From positions 558,001 to 622,000 of the forward strand of contig NZ_CP084463.1 in the NCBI RefSeq assembly GCF_020405185.1: a DNA stretch of 64,000 nt, in the 5' to 3' direction. The notes beneath the pieces were generated by a model. It saw only the letters and a program-made list of their open reading frames with translations. It searched no databases and had not been told where the DNA came from. Below, in pieces: positions 10,499 to 20,076 of the stretch. Source of the DNA: Halomicrobium salinisoli. Its GTDB lineage: Archaea; Halobacteriota; Halobacteria; Halobacteriales; Haloarculaceae. The translations under genes were made by a program, and so were the position numbers. Each line of letters starts with the position of its first letter. Positions within the stretch are counted from its first letter, which is position 1.

Positions 10499-10655
10499 GC
10501 TGGTGTCACCCGTCCGGACGATGGGCCCGACCGCCGTAAGGCGTTCTTGCGGACCGGTGGTCACCTGCTGTGGAGTTGTGCTGCCGGCTGTAACGTTTCG
10601 GTAGGGCTCGCCACTGCGGGGTGGGAGTGTCTCTCCGAACTCCCCGCCGGCAGCG

Positions 10656-11006
10656 TTACTCGTCCCGTGCGGCGAGATACCGTTCGCCCCACTCCTCCAT
10701 CACGGTGACCACCAGTTCGAGCTGTTCGCCCCACTCGGTCAGCGAGTACTCCACCCTGACCGGCTTGTCGTCGAGTACCGTCCGCTCGACGAGGTCGCGC
10801 TCCTCCAGGTCGTCGAGGCTCTCGGAGAGGACCTTGTCGGAGATGCCCGTCACGCGCTCCTTGAGGTCGTTGAACCCCAGCGGTCCGGCCTCGAGCAGTT
10901 CGGCGACGATGAGCGGGTGCCACTTCTTCCCCAGGATCGTGGCGGTCGTGGTCAGCGGCCGCGAGACCCCGGCCTGGTTCCTCGTGTTGTCCCCCATCCC
11001 TTCCAT
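10656..11006 (-). CDS. HxlR-family transcriptional regulator
   Basis: 116 residues, a single winged helix of the HxlR type: ILGKKWHPLIVAELL, GPLGFNDLKERVTGISDKVLSESLDDLEERDLV and the wing RVEYSLTEWG. A TATA box (TTTTTATTT on this strand, 11030-11038) lies 28 nt before the ATG at 11006, indicating a leaderless transcript and fixing the start. Only the N-terminal CxR-type cysteine seen in redox HxlR members is missing, so the signal is unknown. Divergent from the small membrane gene at 11254. Confidence 0.88.
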   Translation of the reverse strand: MEGMGDNTRNQAGVSRPLTTTATILGKKWHPLIVAELLEAGPLGFNDLKERVTGISDKVLSESLDDLEERDLVERTVLDDKPVRVEYSLTEWGEQLELVVTVMEEWGERYLAARDE

Positions 11007-11029
11007 GGATCGTTTCCGGCGCCCCAGCC

Positions 11030-11038
11030 AAATAAAAA
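11030..11038 (-). promoter_or_regulatory. TATA box of the HxlR gene
   Basis: AAATAAAAA on the plus strand, reading TTTTTATTT towards the gene, centred 28 nt before the ATG at 11006. This spacing fits a leaderless haloarchaeal transcript. Confidence 0.6.
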
Positions 11039-11239
11039 CCCCAGTTCGACCCGCGGTGCCGTCCGGGGACCCTCCCCGGTCCGCTGGGTCGCGAGCCCGT
11101 CCGGACGTGACCGCAGTGGGGCAAAATAATATATGAATACTGTCGATACGTTACGACAAACTACGGAATGACCACGAAGTGTGTTCGGAAAACTGAACTC
11201 ACGTAACATTTTAGTAGGGTCCCGTAGAACTATCGATCA

Positions 11240-11247
11240 GGAGGTGA
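11240..11247 (+). promoter_or_regulatory. Strong Shine-Dalgarno site
   Basis: GGAGGTGA, six bases before the ATG at 11254, complementary to the 3' end of 16S rRNA. It marks that start, and is notable because most genes in this window appear leaderless. Confidence 0.7.
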
Positions 11248-11253
11248 ACACGT

Positions 11254-11478
11254 ATGGCGGTCAGCGACAGAGACGACCCGCGGCACGGTATCGACGGACG
11301 ACCGGGCCGGTTCTCCCGGTACGACCTCGTTCTGACCGTCATTCCGGTCGCGTTCCTGCTTGCGGGACTGGCCAGTCAGGTCACGCCGGTCGCGCCGCAG
11401 ACGACGCTCGGCGCTGCGGCCCTGATCAGCTCGCTCGGACTGGTCGACGCGCTGTTCGTCAACCCGCCGCAGGCGTAG
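11254..11478 (+). CDS. Small two-helix membrane protein
   Basis: 74 residues. A charged N-terminus (about 22 residues) precedes two hydrophobic segments, LVLTVIPVAFLLAGLAS and LGAAALISSLGLVDALFV. The start is supported by a strong Shine-Dalgarno site. Resembles small haloarchaeal conserved membrane proteins; function unknown. Divergent from the HxlR gene, which might regulate it, but no operator is identified. Confidence 0.6.
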   Translation: MAVSDRDDPRHGIDGRPGRFSRYDLVLTVIPVAFLLAGLASQVTPVAPQTTLGAAALISSLGLVDALFVNPPQA

Positions 11479-11885
11479 TTGCGTCGGCACCGGTCGTCGG
11501 TTCTCACACTGCGCCCTTTCGGTAGCTTCGAGTATGCCGTTCGCCGGCCTCGCTGCCGGTCTCTGTAACGGTCAACTGCGCTGGACGTCCAGCGCTCGCC
11601 CGCAGTGACGGCCTGGCGGCCGGCCCGTCGCTCGTCGTCGCGTTCCGGCCGTCCGGCGCGACACCTACGCTGTTGGCACACTACTTATGGTGCTTCTGTG
11701 GCATGTGTAACATAACCAATGACTACTCCGACGTCACCGATCGACGGCCGGGATCGGCAGTCCGTTGCCCGGAGGGATGCGCGCTCGCGGGTTCACGCTC
11801 GTCCGCGCCGCTCCGCCTCCCCGACCACGGCCGATCCGGGTCGGGGCCGATCGATCGCTCGACTGCCGCGGTCGCGCCCCTCCAG
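11479..11885. other. Intergenic region upstream of crtB
   Basis: No gene can be supported. A TATA-like element, ACTACTTATGG, lies near 11682-11692, which could start a crtB message with a leader of about 175 nt. The frame of crtB is open through part of this stretch, but the protein family begins at the ATG at 11886. Confidence 0.5.
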
Positions 11886-12842
11886 ATGGTAGACGCGGAC
11901 TCGGCCAGGACGGCCAAGGCCGTCCAGCAGCGCACCGGCCGGACCTTCCACCTGGCGACGCGGCTCCTCCCGGAGCGGATCCGCCATCCGACGTACGTGC
12001 TCTACGCGTTCTTCCGGGTCGCCGACGAGGTGGTCGACCGCGCGGACGACACGCCGGCGTCCGTCCGGCGCGACCGCCTCGACCAGATCCGCGCCGCCGT
12101 GCTCGACGACGCCGCGACCGACGACCCGGTCGTGGCGGCGTTCCGGACGCTGTGTGCCGATCACGACGTCGACGACGAGGAGGTTGCCGTCTTCCTCGAC
12201 GCGATGGAGAGCGACGTCGACCGGGCCCGCTACGACACCTTCGCCGACCTCCGGGAGTACATGCGCGGCTCGGCGGTCGCCGTGGGCAACATGATGATGA
12301 CCGTCATGGACGTCCCGGATCCCGAGTCCGCGCGGCCCCACGCGGCCGCCCTGGCCGAGGCCTTCCAGCTCACCAACTTCCTCCGGGACGTCCGCGAGGA
12401 CGTCCGGGACTACGGCAGGGTCTACCTGCCCCAGGAGACGCTGGCCGAGCACGGCGTCACCGAGGCGGACCTGGCCGACGCGACCGTCACCGACGGGTTC
12501 CGGGACGCGATGGCGGACGAGCTCTCGCGGGCCGAGCGGCTGTACCGCGAGGGCGTCGCCGGCATCCGGTACCTCCCGGCGGACTGCCGGTTCGCCGTCC
12601 TCCTGTCGGCCACGCTGTACGCGGAACACCACCGACTCATCAGGGACCGCGATTACGACGTCCTGACCGCGACGCCGGAGCTGTCCCGCACCCGCCGACT
12701 CCGAGTGCTGGCTCGCACCTGGTGGCACTGGCGGCGTCGGCCGGATCCGGAAGCCGCCTTCTACGCGGCCAGCCCCGTGCCGGAACGGTCCAGCGGCACC
12801 GAACCGCCCGTCGGCGTCCCGGACTCCGGGCATCCGATCTGA
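11886..12842 (+). CDS. crtB: Phytoene synthase
   Basis: 318 residues. Condenses two geranylgeranyl-PP molecules to phytoene, the first committed step of C40 and C50 carotenoids such as bacterioruberin. Both Asp-rich diphosphate-binding motifs are present: DEVVDRADD near residue 47 and NFLRDVREDVRDYGRVYLP near 165. Start at the ATG at 11886 (MVDADSARTAKAVQQ) fits the family N-terminus. Stand-alone, convergent with rpl15e. Confidence 0.9.
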   Translation: MVDADSARTAKAVQQRTGRTFHLATRLLPERIRHPTYVLYAFFRVADEVVDRADDTPASVRRDRLDQIRAAVLDDAATDDPVVAAFRTLCADHDVDDEEVAVFLDAMESDVDRARYDTFADLREYMRGSAVAVGNMMMTVMDVPDPESARPHAAALAEAFQLTNFLRDVREDVRDYGRVYLPQETLAEHGVTEADLADATVTDGFRDAMADELSRAERLYREGVAGIRYLPADCRFAVLLSATLYAEHHRLIRDRDYDVLTATPELSRTRRLRVLARTWWHWRRRPDPEAAFYAASPVPERSSGTEPPVGVPDSGHPI

Positions 12843-12923
12843 CGGCGCTCCTGGCGCTGTCCGCTTCTCTGTACGGGACGGAGCAGTCGCTACGTGCTCG
12901 AAAAAACCGGAGAGAAGGTCCGA

Positions 12924-13514
12924 TTACTTGCCGCGGCCGCGGTTGGCCGACAGGCTCGGGCGGGTGTGCTCGCTGCCCGTGCCCTTCTCGCTCAGGCCGC
13001 GGTTGCGGCGGCCGGCGCCGGTGATGCCGCGCAGCGCGCGCTCGGCCTGGTCGTCCTCGCAGATCCAGTTGAGGTCGTCGTCGTTCTGGATCGCGGGGTG
13101 TTCGGGGTCCACGAGGATGACCTCGTGCCACTTCTGGCGGCCGTCCTCGCCCACCCAGTAGCTGCTCAGCACCCGCAGGTTGGGGAACGTCCGCGTCGCG
13201 CGCTCCTCGGCGACGCGCTGGATGTCCTTCCGGCGGGTGACGCGGGTCACGCCCTGGCGCTTCGAGCGCCGGCCGGCCGTGAACCGCTCCTTGCGGGCCC
13301 CGCCCTTGCGGACGGAGACGCGCGCCACGACGATGCCCTGCTTGGCCTTGTAGCCGAGCGAGCGGGCCTTGTCGAGGCGGGTCGGACGCTCGATGCGAAC
13401 GACCGAACCCTGGTCGCGCCACTCCTGCTGTCGCTGCCACTGCAGTTCCGCGAGCTTGCCGTCGTCCGGGTCCTTCCAGGCGTCCCGGATGTACGAGTAT
13501 GCGCTCTTAGCCAT
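12924..13514 (-). CDS. rpl15e: 50S ribosomal protein L15e
   Basis: 196 residues from MAKSAYSYIRDAWK at 13514; an in-frame ATG four codons earlier is less likely because the family starts with MA(K/R)S. Basic, with the L15e core ARSLGYKAKQGIVVARVSVRKGG and a C-terminal SLSANRGRGK. Component of the large subunit in archaea and eukaryotes. Short AT-containing tract GATTTGAACC about 27 nt upstream may be the promoter; a stronger palindromic CCTTAAGG lies near 13673-13680. Confidence 0.93.
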   Translation of the reverse strand: MAKSAYSYIRDAWKDPDDGKLAELQWQRQQEWRDQGSVVRIERPTRLDKARSLGYKAKQGIVVARVSVRKGGARKERFTAGRRSKRQGVTRVTRRKDIQRVAEERATRTFPNLRVLSSYWVGEDGRQKWHEVILVDPEHPAIQNDDDLNWICEDDQAERALRGITGAGRRNRGLSEKGTGSEHTRPSLSANRGRGK

Positions 13515-14666
13515 GTGTATCACCACGGGCGTTTAGCGGTTCAAATCCCTCGGCGGCGCGGCCGCCTCCGTCGAGGCGCGGAGCCTCGCTGGATTCACAT
13601 CCCGACCTGTACAGACAGGTGCCCGCTGGTGCCCGTCGCCCAGCGAGTTACCGGATCTATCCCCGAAGCGCCCTTAAGGGATTCGGACTCGGCCGGCTAC
13701 CGGCCGCCCGGACAGCGCCGGTCCGCGTCGCGCCCCACCGTCGAGCACCGCCTCGCCGTCCCCGCGAACCCCGGCGGCAGCGTCCGCCGCGTCGTCCCCG
13801 GAGCGGTCCGATCGGTCGAAATCGTTCGAGATCCGTATCACTGTAGCAGATCGGCCGAGTCGTCCGATGAGCGTCCGTTCTCCTATCGGATCGCCTGGCC
13901 GGCTACTGCCCCATTTCGTATATCGACATGTGATTCATGGAGCTCTGTGCCGGTCGACCTCTCTCGGGCCGAGAGTACGGGAAACCCCGCGCTGGGGCAT
14001 CGAAACGGCGAACGCGACGTCTCACCCGGCCGACCGACCGCCGGCCACTGTACACCGTCGGACTCCCGCGGAGTTCACTACGGGCTGATCGATCTGTGAC
14101 GCTACCCGGGCTGTCAGACCGATGGCGGGCCGGTAGTCGCGTAGATCGTGGGTGATGGTATCGTAACTGACTCTCTGATTCGGACGACTGGCCTCGACAG
14201 TCCCCGATCGAGCACCCAGGCGGGATCGGCGACGGATCCGTCGCGCAAGACTCCGCTTTCCACGCTGCAACCCCCGGGGATCGAACGCCGAAACCCACCG
14301 TGAGATCCTTGACGGAGTCCCGTCCACGCCCTCCTTTTGCTGGCGGTTCTCTCCGTGTCCCCGCTGGCGGCTGGCGAATTCCGACGCAACGAGCTACCGA
14401 ACTCTCTGGAGCTGCGCGGTGCAGTTGCGTAACTGCGACGACCGCCCAGTGTGACCCTCGATGGCTGACCTTCCCACGGAACGCCCACTGGAACGGTGAC
14501 TGACGGCTCTGTCGTCGGGTAACTGTCGTCTTCTTCGATGCGACGGTTTCGGTCCGCTGCTCCGCCCGTTTGATATAGCGGGCAGGGATTTACGCGAAGG
14601 ACGGCCGGTCCCGGCGCTACGGGGCTGACAGCAGTCAGCGGCCGTGAGAAAGGGACGCAGCGGGAG
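13515..14666. other. 1.15-kb stretch without a supportable gene
   Basis: Open frames here are short, mutually overlapping and low in haloarchaeal codon character, and G+C looks lower than in neighbours. Upstream of rpl15e, 13572-13588 and 13605-13620 form hairpins, and 13586-13592 can pair with 13640-13646, competing with the first. A tRNA-like T-loop (GGTTCAAATCC near 13540) has no matching stem or acceptor. The rest, 13680-14666, resembles decayed or non-coding sequence; a TATA-like TTTGATATAGC is at about 14569. Confidence 0.5.
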
Positions 14667-15563
14667 TCAGGCCAGGCCGTCGAAGTCGTCGGTACGGAGT
14701 TCGTCGGCGAGTCGGGCCTCGTCGACGTCCCCGACCTGCCCGGGGTACTTCCGGCGGAAGTACCCGAGGATGTTGGCGACGTCCCGGGCCAGCAACTCCT
14801 CGGCGTTCTCGTGGTCGACGGGGACGGCCTGGGGCCAGTCGAACACCGTCACGCCGTCGCTGGCGACGAAGACGTTGTACTCGCTCATGTCCGCGTGTAC
14901 GAACCCCTCGGCGTAGGCCGTGGCCATCTCCTCTAAGATCAGCTCCAGGACGGGGACGACCTGCTCGTCCTCCAGGGCCGTCCGGGAGAGCTCGACGCCG
15001 TCGATCTTCTCCATGACGATGGCGTGGCGGTTGGCGTCGATCGGCTGGGGGACGCTGACCGACGGGTACAGCGTCTCCAGGGCCTCGTACTCCCGTTCGG
15101 CGGCCTTGCGCGCGGTGTACTGCCAGGAGACGTGCTCCCGGTCGGCGGTGTACTCCCGCTCGCGGTTGACCTCCCGGAAGTTAGTGTACCCCTCGCGGTG
15201 GAACTTCAGGGCCATCGGCTTGTAGGAGGCGACCTCGTAGACGTCGCTCTCCTTGCCCACCCCCAGGGGCGCGCCCACGCTCTCGATGGTCTCGCGCTCG
15301 GCGAGGGTGTGCAGCGCCAGCGCGTCGTAGCCCTCGAAGGTGAGCTTGTACCCCTCGTACTGGATCGTCTTCCGCTCGAGCAGGTCGCGGTCCTGGCAGC
15401 GGTCCAGCCGGTAGTCGACGTCCTCCGCGGTCAGCCGGGAGAACTCCGGGAGCTTCTCCCTGGCCACGTACTCCGAGAACCGCATCCCCTGCTCGACCCC
15501 GGAGAGGAGGTAGAAGTCCTCCTCCTCCAGGTCCGCCATCTCGGCGGCGACGTTCTGGACCAT
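14667..15563 (-). CDS. rio2: RIO-type serine/threonine kinase Rio2
   Basis: 298 residues. An N-terminal winged helix (about 1-85, VEQGMRFSEYVAREKLPEF) precedes the RIO kinase domain with nucleotide loop GVGKESDVYEV, catalytic HADMSEYNV and metal-binding FDWPQA. The winged helix defines Rio2, an ATPase/kinase needed for small ribosomal subunit maturation. An ATG 17 codons upstream exists, but a TATA box at 15589-15594 lies only 28 nt before the ATG at 15563, so the message begins there. Confidence 0.9.
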   Translation of the reverse strand: MVQNVAAEMADLEEEDFYLLSGVEQGMRFSEYVAREKLPEFSRLTAEDVDYRLDRCQDRDLLERKTIQYEGYKLTFEGYDALALHTLAERETIESVGAPLGVGKESDVYEVASYKPMALKFHREGYTNFREVNREREYTADREHVSWQYTARKAAEREYEALETLYPSVSVPQPIDANRHAIVMEKIDGVELSRTALEDEQVVPVLELILEEMATAYAEGFVHADMSEYNVFVASDGVTVFDWPQAVPVDHENAEELLARDVANILGYFRRKYPGQVGDVDEARLADELRTDDFDGLA

Positions 15564-15588
15564 CAGACGGCCATAGTCGGCGGATTCG

Positions 15589-15594
15589 TATAAG
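15589..15594 (-). promoter_or_regulatory. TATA box of rio2
   Basis: TATAAG on the plus strand (CTTATA towards the gene). Its spacing of 28 nt to the ATG at 15563 decides between two possible starts. Confidence 0.6.
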
Positions 15595-15728
15595 TGCGAC
15601 GCGTCGGGGGCCATTTAGTAGTAAATCGCATGCCGCTATATCGAATGGCGCGTTCGGCGCCCGAGTCCGTCGGGTGACGCGTCCGGGATCGGGTGCTTTC
15701 TTCTCGGTCCCTCGCGTCCGGACGCGCG

Positions 15729-16151
15729 ATGGCGACCACCGAGGAACTCACGGCGACCGCGGAGTGGCGGGCGTACTACCCCGTGGTCGCGGACTTCTGG
15801 CCGGTGGACGGCGTAGCGGACCACGTCGAGGCGCTGGCGGAACTGACTGAGCGGAACTACGTCGCGTTCGGACGACGCGCGGACGAACCGGTCGCCTTCG
15901 CCGGCGGGTACACGCTGTACAGCCCCTGGTACGGCGACTTCTTCTGGCTGGTCGACCTGGTGACCAGGCCCGACCGACGCGGGGAAGGCCACGGATCGCG
16001 CCTGTACGAGCACGTCGAGTCGTGGGCCCGCGAAGAGGGGTGCGAGGCGATCGTTCTCGCGTCCGGAACGGACCGCGACCGGGCACACGAGTTCTACGAG
16101 CAGCGGGGCTTCGAGCGGACGGAGCACTGGTTCGAGAGAGAACTGGACTGA
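15729..16151 (+). CDS. GNAT-family N-acetyltransferase
   Basis: 140 residues with the GNAT core: beta-strand FWLVDLVTRPDRRGEGHGSRLYEHVESWA contains the acetyl-CoA loop (R-R-G-E-G-H-G) and EAIVLASGTDRDRAHEFYEQRGFER the C-terminal strand and helix. ATG at 15729 chosen because residues before it are not conserved-looking. Substrate unknown. Convergent with the next gene, 4 bp between stops. Confidence 0.85.
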   Translation: MATTEELTATAEWRAYYPVVADFWPVDGVADHVEALAELTERNYVAFGRRADEPVAFAGGYTLYSPWYGDFFWLVDLVTRPDRRGEGHGSRLYEHVESWAREEGCEAIVLASGTDRDRAHEFYEQRGFERTEHWFERELD

Positions 16152-16155
16152 TCCG

Positions 16156-16698
16156 TCAGTCCTGTCCCGTCTCGATCTCGACGCCCTCGAACGTCTCGTC
16201 GATGGGGTCGGTGAACCGGTCGCCGTTCTCCTCGTCGTGGCGCGGGAACTCTGGCGCGTCGGCCTCGATGTGCAGGGTGTAGGTCCCCTCGCCGGGCAGC
16301 GAGACGTTCACCCCGTAGTGGTACAGACCGGGGTGCCAGACGAGGGGGACGTCGACGGGGCCGACCGTCCCCTCGTCGCCCTCGAAGGTGACCTGCGGGT
16401 TCATCCCGGGGAGGAACCGGCCGTCAGCCGCGCTCGCGACGACGACCTCGATGTGGCAGTTCTCGTCGTCGGCGGGGTCCTGCCAGTTCAGCTCGCCGTC
16501 CTCCATGAAGTACATCCCCTCGGCCTCCTCCTGGGCGAACCCGACGACGCAGTCGCCCACCTCGCGGGTGTCGCCGGTGTGAGCGACCTCCTCGATCATG
16601 TACTCCACGGCCTCCATGAACGCGTCGCCGGCCTCGCGCGCGAGTTCCAGTTGCCGTTCGTCGGCCTCCTCGCTGGGCCGGAGCTGGTCGGTGGACAT
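16156..16698 (-). CDS. Tp34/P19-like iron-binding family protein
   Basis: 180 residues from MSTDQLRPSEE at 16698. Residues about 70-165 match the Tp34/P19 fold: a Met-containing MYFMEDGELNW, CHIEVVVASAADGRFLPGMNPQVTF, and PLVWHPGLYHYGVNVSLPGEGTYTLHI with conserved His and Met that bind metal in bacterial P19. No signal peptide or lipobox is visible, unlike bacterial relatives, so it may act in the cytoplasm or be exported another way. Iron or copper binding is inferred from the family. Confidence 0.7.
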   Translation of the reverse strand: MSTDQLRPSEEADERQLELAREAGDAFMEAVEYMIEEVAHTGDTREVGDCVVGFAQEEAEGMYFMEDGELNWQDPADDENCHIEVVVASAADGRFLPGMNPQVTFEGDEGTVGPVDVPLVWHPGLYHYGVNVSLPGEGTYTLHIEADAPEFPRHDEENGDRFTDPIDETFEGVEIETGQD

Positions 16699-16796
16699 GC
16701 AGGCACTATTAGAATTCCAACACGAATAAGCGCAGGCCCGGCGTGAGCGGAATCGCGACGCGGGGGTGCCACTGGGGGCGAACGGCCGTCCGGTGG

Positions 16797-17669
16797 TCAG
16801 GGGACGTCCGAGCGGTCGCGCCGCCGGTAGGCGCGGATCGTCAGTAGTCGGTACCGGACGTGGCCGGCGGCGAACGCGAAGGCCGCGGCGGCGAAGAGGA
16901 GGAAGGCCACTGGGAACAACAGCACGCCGACGCCGACCCAGAGCAGGGCGACGCCGAGGGCGAGCACGCCGGCCCCGACGAGGGCGACGACCGCACCCGC
17001 CAGCAGGCCGACGGCCAGCGGCGCGACCGGCAGGAGGGTCGACCGCGGTGCGGTCCGCGCCTCGGCGACGGCCAGTCGAAGTGCCAGTCGGAGCGGGCGT
17101 CCGTCGAGCGCGACGGCCAGCGGGACGGTGACGCCGGCGACGCTGGCGAGCACGACGCCTACGATGGAGACGGTCGCTGCGACGGCGGCCAGTCGGGGCG
17201 CCAGTATCGTGCTCCCCCACCCGAGCGGCGAGAGCGTCGCCGTCAGCGGGAACAGCGGCAGCGCGAGGGCGACGGCGGCCGCGACGGACCACACGACGAG
17301 CCCCGCCCGGTTCGTCGCCCGCGCTCGCTCCCCGGCCAGCATACGGACCGCGAGCAGGTCGGCGAGGACGACGGCGGCCGCGAAGCAGACGGGGGACGTC
17401 AGCGAGGCGACCCCGAACGCGGCGTCGACGAGCGGGCCGTCCGTTCCGCCCGGGGTGCCGAGCCCCTCGAGCCCGTATCCGACGCCGAGAACCGCCAGCC
17501 AGGACCCCAGCAGTCCGACGAGGACGGCGACGACGTGACACGTGGCGACGACGGTGAGCGTTCCCAGGTGGTCGCGAACCCGGTCGGGCCCGGTCCCGTC
17601 GCCGTCGGTCTCTTCCGCACCGCCGGATTCGCCGTCTGTCACGCGTGGAAGCGCCGGGCGCCGAGACAT
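16797..17669 (-). CDS. Six-helix membrane protein, paralogue A
   Basis: 290 residues from MSRRPALPRV at 17669. About six transmembrane segments with motifs shared with the next gene: SLTSPVCFAAAVVLADLLAVR, VTVPLAVALDGRPL, AVAEARTAPRSTLL and FAAGHVRYRLLTIRAY. The family is not recognised. The two genes lie in the same direction with 130 bp between, clearly a tandem duplication. No catalytic motif is seen. Confidence 0.75.
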   Translation of the reverse strand: MSRRPALPRVTDGESGGAEETDGDGTGPDRVRDHLGTLTVVATCHVVAVLVGLLGSWLAVLGVGYGLEGLGTPGGTDGPLVDAAFGVASLTSPVCFAAAVVLADLLAVRMLAGERARATNRAGLVVWSVAAAVALALPLFPLTATLSPLGWGSTILAPRLAAVAATVSIVGVVLASVAGVTVPLAVALDGRPLRLALRLAVAEARTAPRSTLLPVAPLAVGLLAGAVVALVGAGVLALGVALLWVGVGVLLFPVAFLLFAAAAFAFAAGHVRYRLLTIRAYRRRDRSDVP

Positions 17670-17799
17670 AACTCCTCCGGCCCCTCGCCACGCGAGTGGT
17701 CCCGTTCGACGGGCGGGATCGCCCCGTCGAGGGCCTGCATTCGCCCCAGCAGCAGAGCGCGACCGCGACGGGCCAGCGAATGCGCACGCCACGTCCGCG

Positions 17800-18618
17800 T
17801 CACGGACTCGGTGCGGAATCCCCTCGATCGTAGGCCCGGATCGTCCGAAGGCGATATCGGACGTGTCCGGCGGCGAACGTCACGGCTGCCGCGGTGAGCA
17901 GGGCGAGGGCGACCGGGAGTATCAGGACGCCGACCCCGTAGATCAACAGTCCGAGTGCCAGTGTGAGCGCGCTCGCGCCGACCAGCAGGAGCGCCGCCCC
18001 GGCCAGCCAGCCGCCGACGAGGGGCCGAGCCAGTCGGAGCGTCGACCGCGGGGCCGTCCGTGCCTCGGCGACTGCCCGTCGGACCGCCCGGCCGAGCGCC
18101 CGTCCGTCGAGCGTGACGGCGAGCGGAACGGTCGCTCCCGCGACGCCGGTGACCGCGGCGGCCGTCGCGAAGGTCGCTCCCGCGACCGCGATCTTCACCG
18201 GCGTACGTGCCAGGGCCGATCCCGCGAACGGCGACAGAGTGCCGGCCAGCGGCACGAGCAGGAGCGCGAGGAGACAGGTGGCCGCGACGGTCCAGGTGGC
18301 GAGTCCCGACCGGTTCACCGTCGGCGTGCGTTCCGCCAGCGAACGCACGGCCAGCAGGTCGGCGAGGACGACGCCGGCAGCGAAGCAGACGGGAGAGACC
18401 ATCGCCACGACGAGAAACGGCAGGTCGGTGGGTCCGGCGGCCGATCCGCTCGCCGTCACGAGTGCCGCCAGCGCGTCCCCGACGGTGAGCATCGCCACCA
18501 GGGACCCGAAGAGGCCAGCGACGACGGCGACGAAGTACCCGATCGTGACGAGCAGCAGCGTCCCGCGCCGCTCCCGAGCGAGCCCGCGGATCCCCGTAGC
18601 CGTGCGTGCGTCCTCCAT
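17800..18618 (-). CDS. Six-helix membrane protein, paralogue B
   Basis: 272 residues, homologous along its length to the preceding entry: AMVSPVCFAAGVVLADLLAVRS, ATVPLAVTLDGRAL, AVAEARTAPRSTLRL and FAAGHVRYRLRTIRAYDRG. Shorter N-terminus before the first helix. Likely arose by tandem duplication, then diverged mainly in the loops. Function unknown. Confidence 0.75.
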   Translation of the reverse strand: MEDARTATGIRGLARERRGTLLLVTIGYFVAVVAGLFGSLVAMLTVGDALAALVTASGSAAGPTDLPFLVVAMVSPVCFAAGVVLADLLAVRSLAERTPTVNRSGLATWTVAATCLLALLLVPLAGTLSPFAGSALARTPVKIAVAGATFATAAAVTGVAGATVPLAVTLDGRALGRAVRRAVAEARTAPRSTLRLARPLVGGWLAGAALLLVGASALTLALGLLIYGVGVLILPVALALLTAAAVTFAAGHVRYRLRTIRAYDRGDSAPSP

Positions 18619-18720
18619 GCGGGTGCATTCGGGAGTGCCGGCATAACTCTCGGGGCCGATTCACCGCGGCGAGCGACCTCGCCGCCGTGGATTGAAGGGG
18701 CTGGTGGCCGGAGTAGGACC

Positions 18721-19056
18721 GTGACCGCAGACGACGCCTCCGACGACCCCGAGAACGCGCCGACGGTCTCCTGCCGGCGCTGCGGGCGCGAGTGGGACCT
18801 GGGCGACGAACTGGACGCCGTCGGCAACAGCGCGTTCGAGCAGTTCGCGCTGGACCACCGGCGCCACACCGGCCACTTCCCCGACGGCATCGCGACCTGG
18901 CGAGCCGTCTGCCAGCACTGCCCGGAGCGGGCGGAGCGCATCGAGGAGTCGGGCGTCCGCCGGTGGGCCCGGACGCACGTCCGCCACACCGATCACGCCG
19001 TGGAGATAGAGGGCGCCGGCGGCGAGTCGACGCTGATCGAGCCCGACTCGCGGTAG
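18721..19056 (+). CDS. Small putative zinc-binding protein
   Basis: 111 residues from a GTG at 18721. CRRCGREWD near residue 18 and CQHCPERAE near 65 can form a zinc site, separated by a His-rich stretch (DHRRHTGHFPDG) and followed by another (RTHVRHTDHAVEI). Haloarchaeal conserved type, family not recognised. The only alternative is a very long frame through the antisense of the membrane genes, which is rejected. Confidence 0.65.
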   Translation: MTADDASDDPENAPTVSCRRCGREWDLGDELDAVGNSAFEQFALDHRRHTGHFPDGIATWRAVCQHCPERAERIEESGVRRWARTHVRHTDHAVEIEGAGGESTLIEPDSR

Positions 19057-19057
19057 C

Positions 19058-19473
19058 TCACGCCCCGTCGAGGTCCTCGAACTCGACGATGGCGTCGCGC
19101 CACTCGTCGGGGAGCGGCCGCGACTCGCCCGCGTCCCGGTCGTAGGCGACCATCGTCGTCTCCCCGGTCGCGGCGACGTCGTCCTCGCGGACCTCGTACT
19201 CGATCGTGAAGCTCGACCGCCCGAGGTCGGTGATCCCGACCGCCACGGTCACCGAGCCGATGGAGCGCACCGGCCGCCGGAAGTCGAGTTCGAGGTTGGC
19301 GACGACCATCCCGGTCCGGCCGACGCCGCCGGACAGCAGCTCCTCCTCCCGGCCGATCACCTCGTCGAGGTACTCGATGCGGGCCTCCTCGAGGTACGTC
19401 GCGAAGACGGCGTTGTTGACGTGACCGTAGGTGTCCAGGTCGCTGAACCGGACGTCGACCTCGGTCTCGAAGC

Positions 19474-19477
<4 letters not shown>
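19058..19477 (-). CDS. Acyl-CoA thioesterase, 4HBT hot-dog family
   Basis: 139 residues from a GTG at 19477 (SFETEVDVRFSDLDTYGHV). The active-site signature RFSDLDTYGHVNNAVFATYLEEAR is typical of YbgC/FcbC 4-hydroxybenzoyl-CoA-type thioesterases. The GTG overlaps the stop of msrA (GTGA), so the pair is translationally coupled. Hydrolyses an acyl-CoA; chain specificity is not readable. Confidence 0.88.
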
Positions 19478-19998
<521 letters not shown>

Positions 19999-20076
19999 GG
20001 ACCGGGGTACGCGCTCCGGCGTCAAAAAGCGACCGTCAGCGCTGGATCCGTCGGGAACCAGTCGGCGCCGGCCCCG

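Noticed and set aside
13530..13560. tRNA-like T-loop GGTTCAAATCC upstream of rpl15e
   Set aside because: The flanking bases do not form a five-pair T-stem, and no D-arm, anticodon arm or acceptor stem can be built.
14265..14320. Second tRNA-like stretch with GTTCGATCC on the minus strand
   Set aside because: T-stem has two mismatches out of five and no acceptor pairing is possible.
13903..14488. Several 65-130-codon frames in the gene-free stretch
   Set aside because: They overlap one another on both strands, lack acidic haloarchaeal composition and show no domain.
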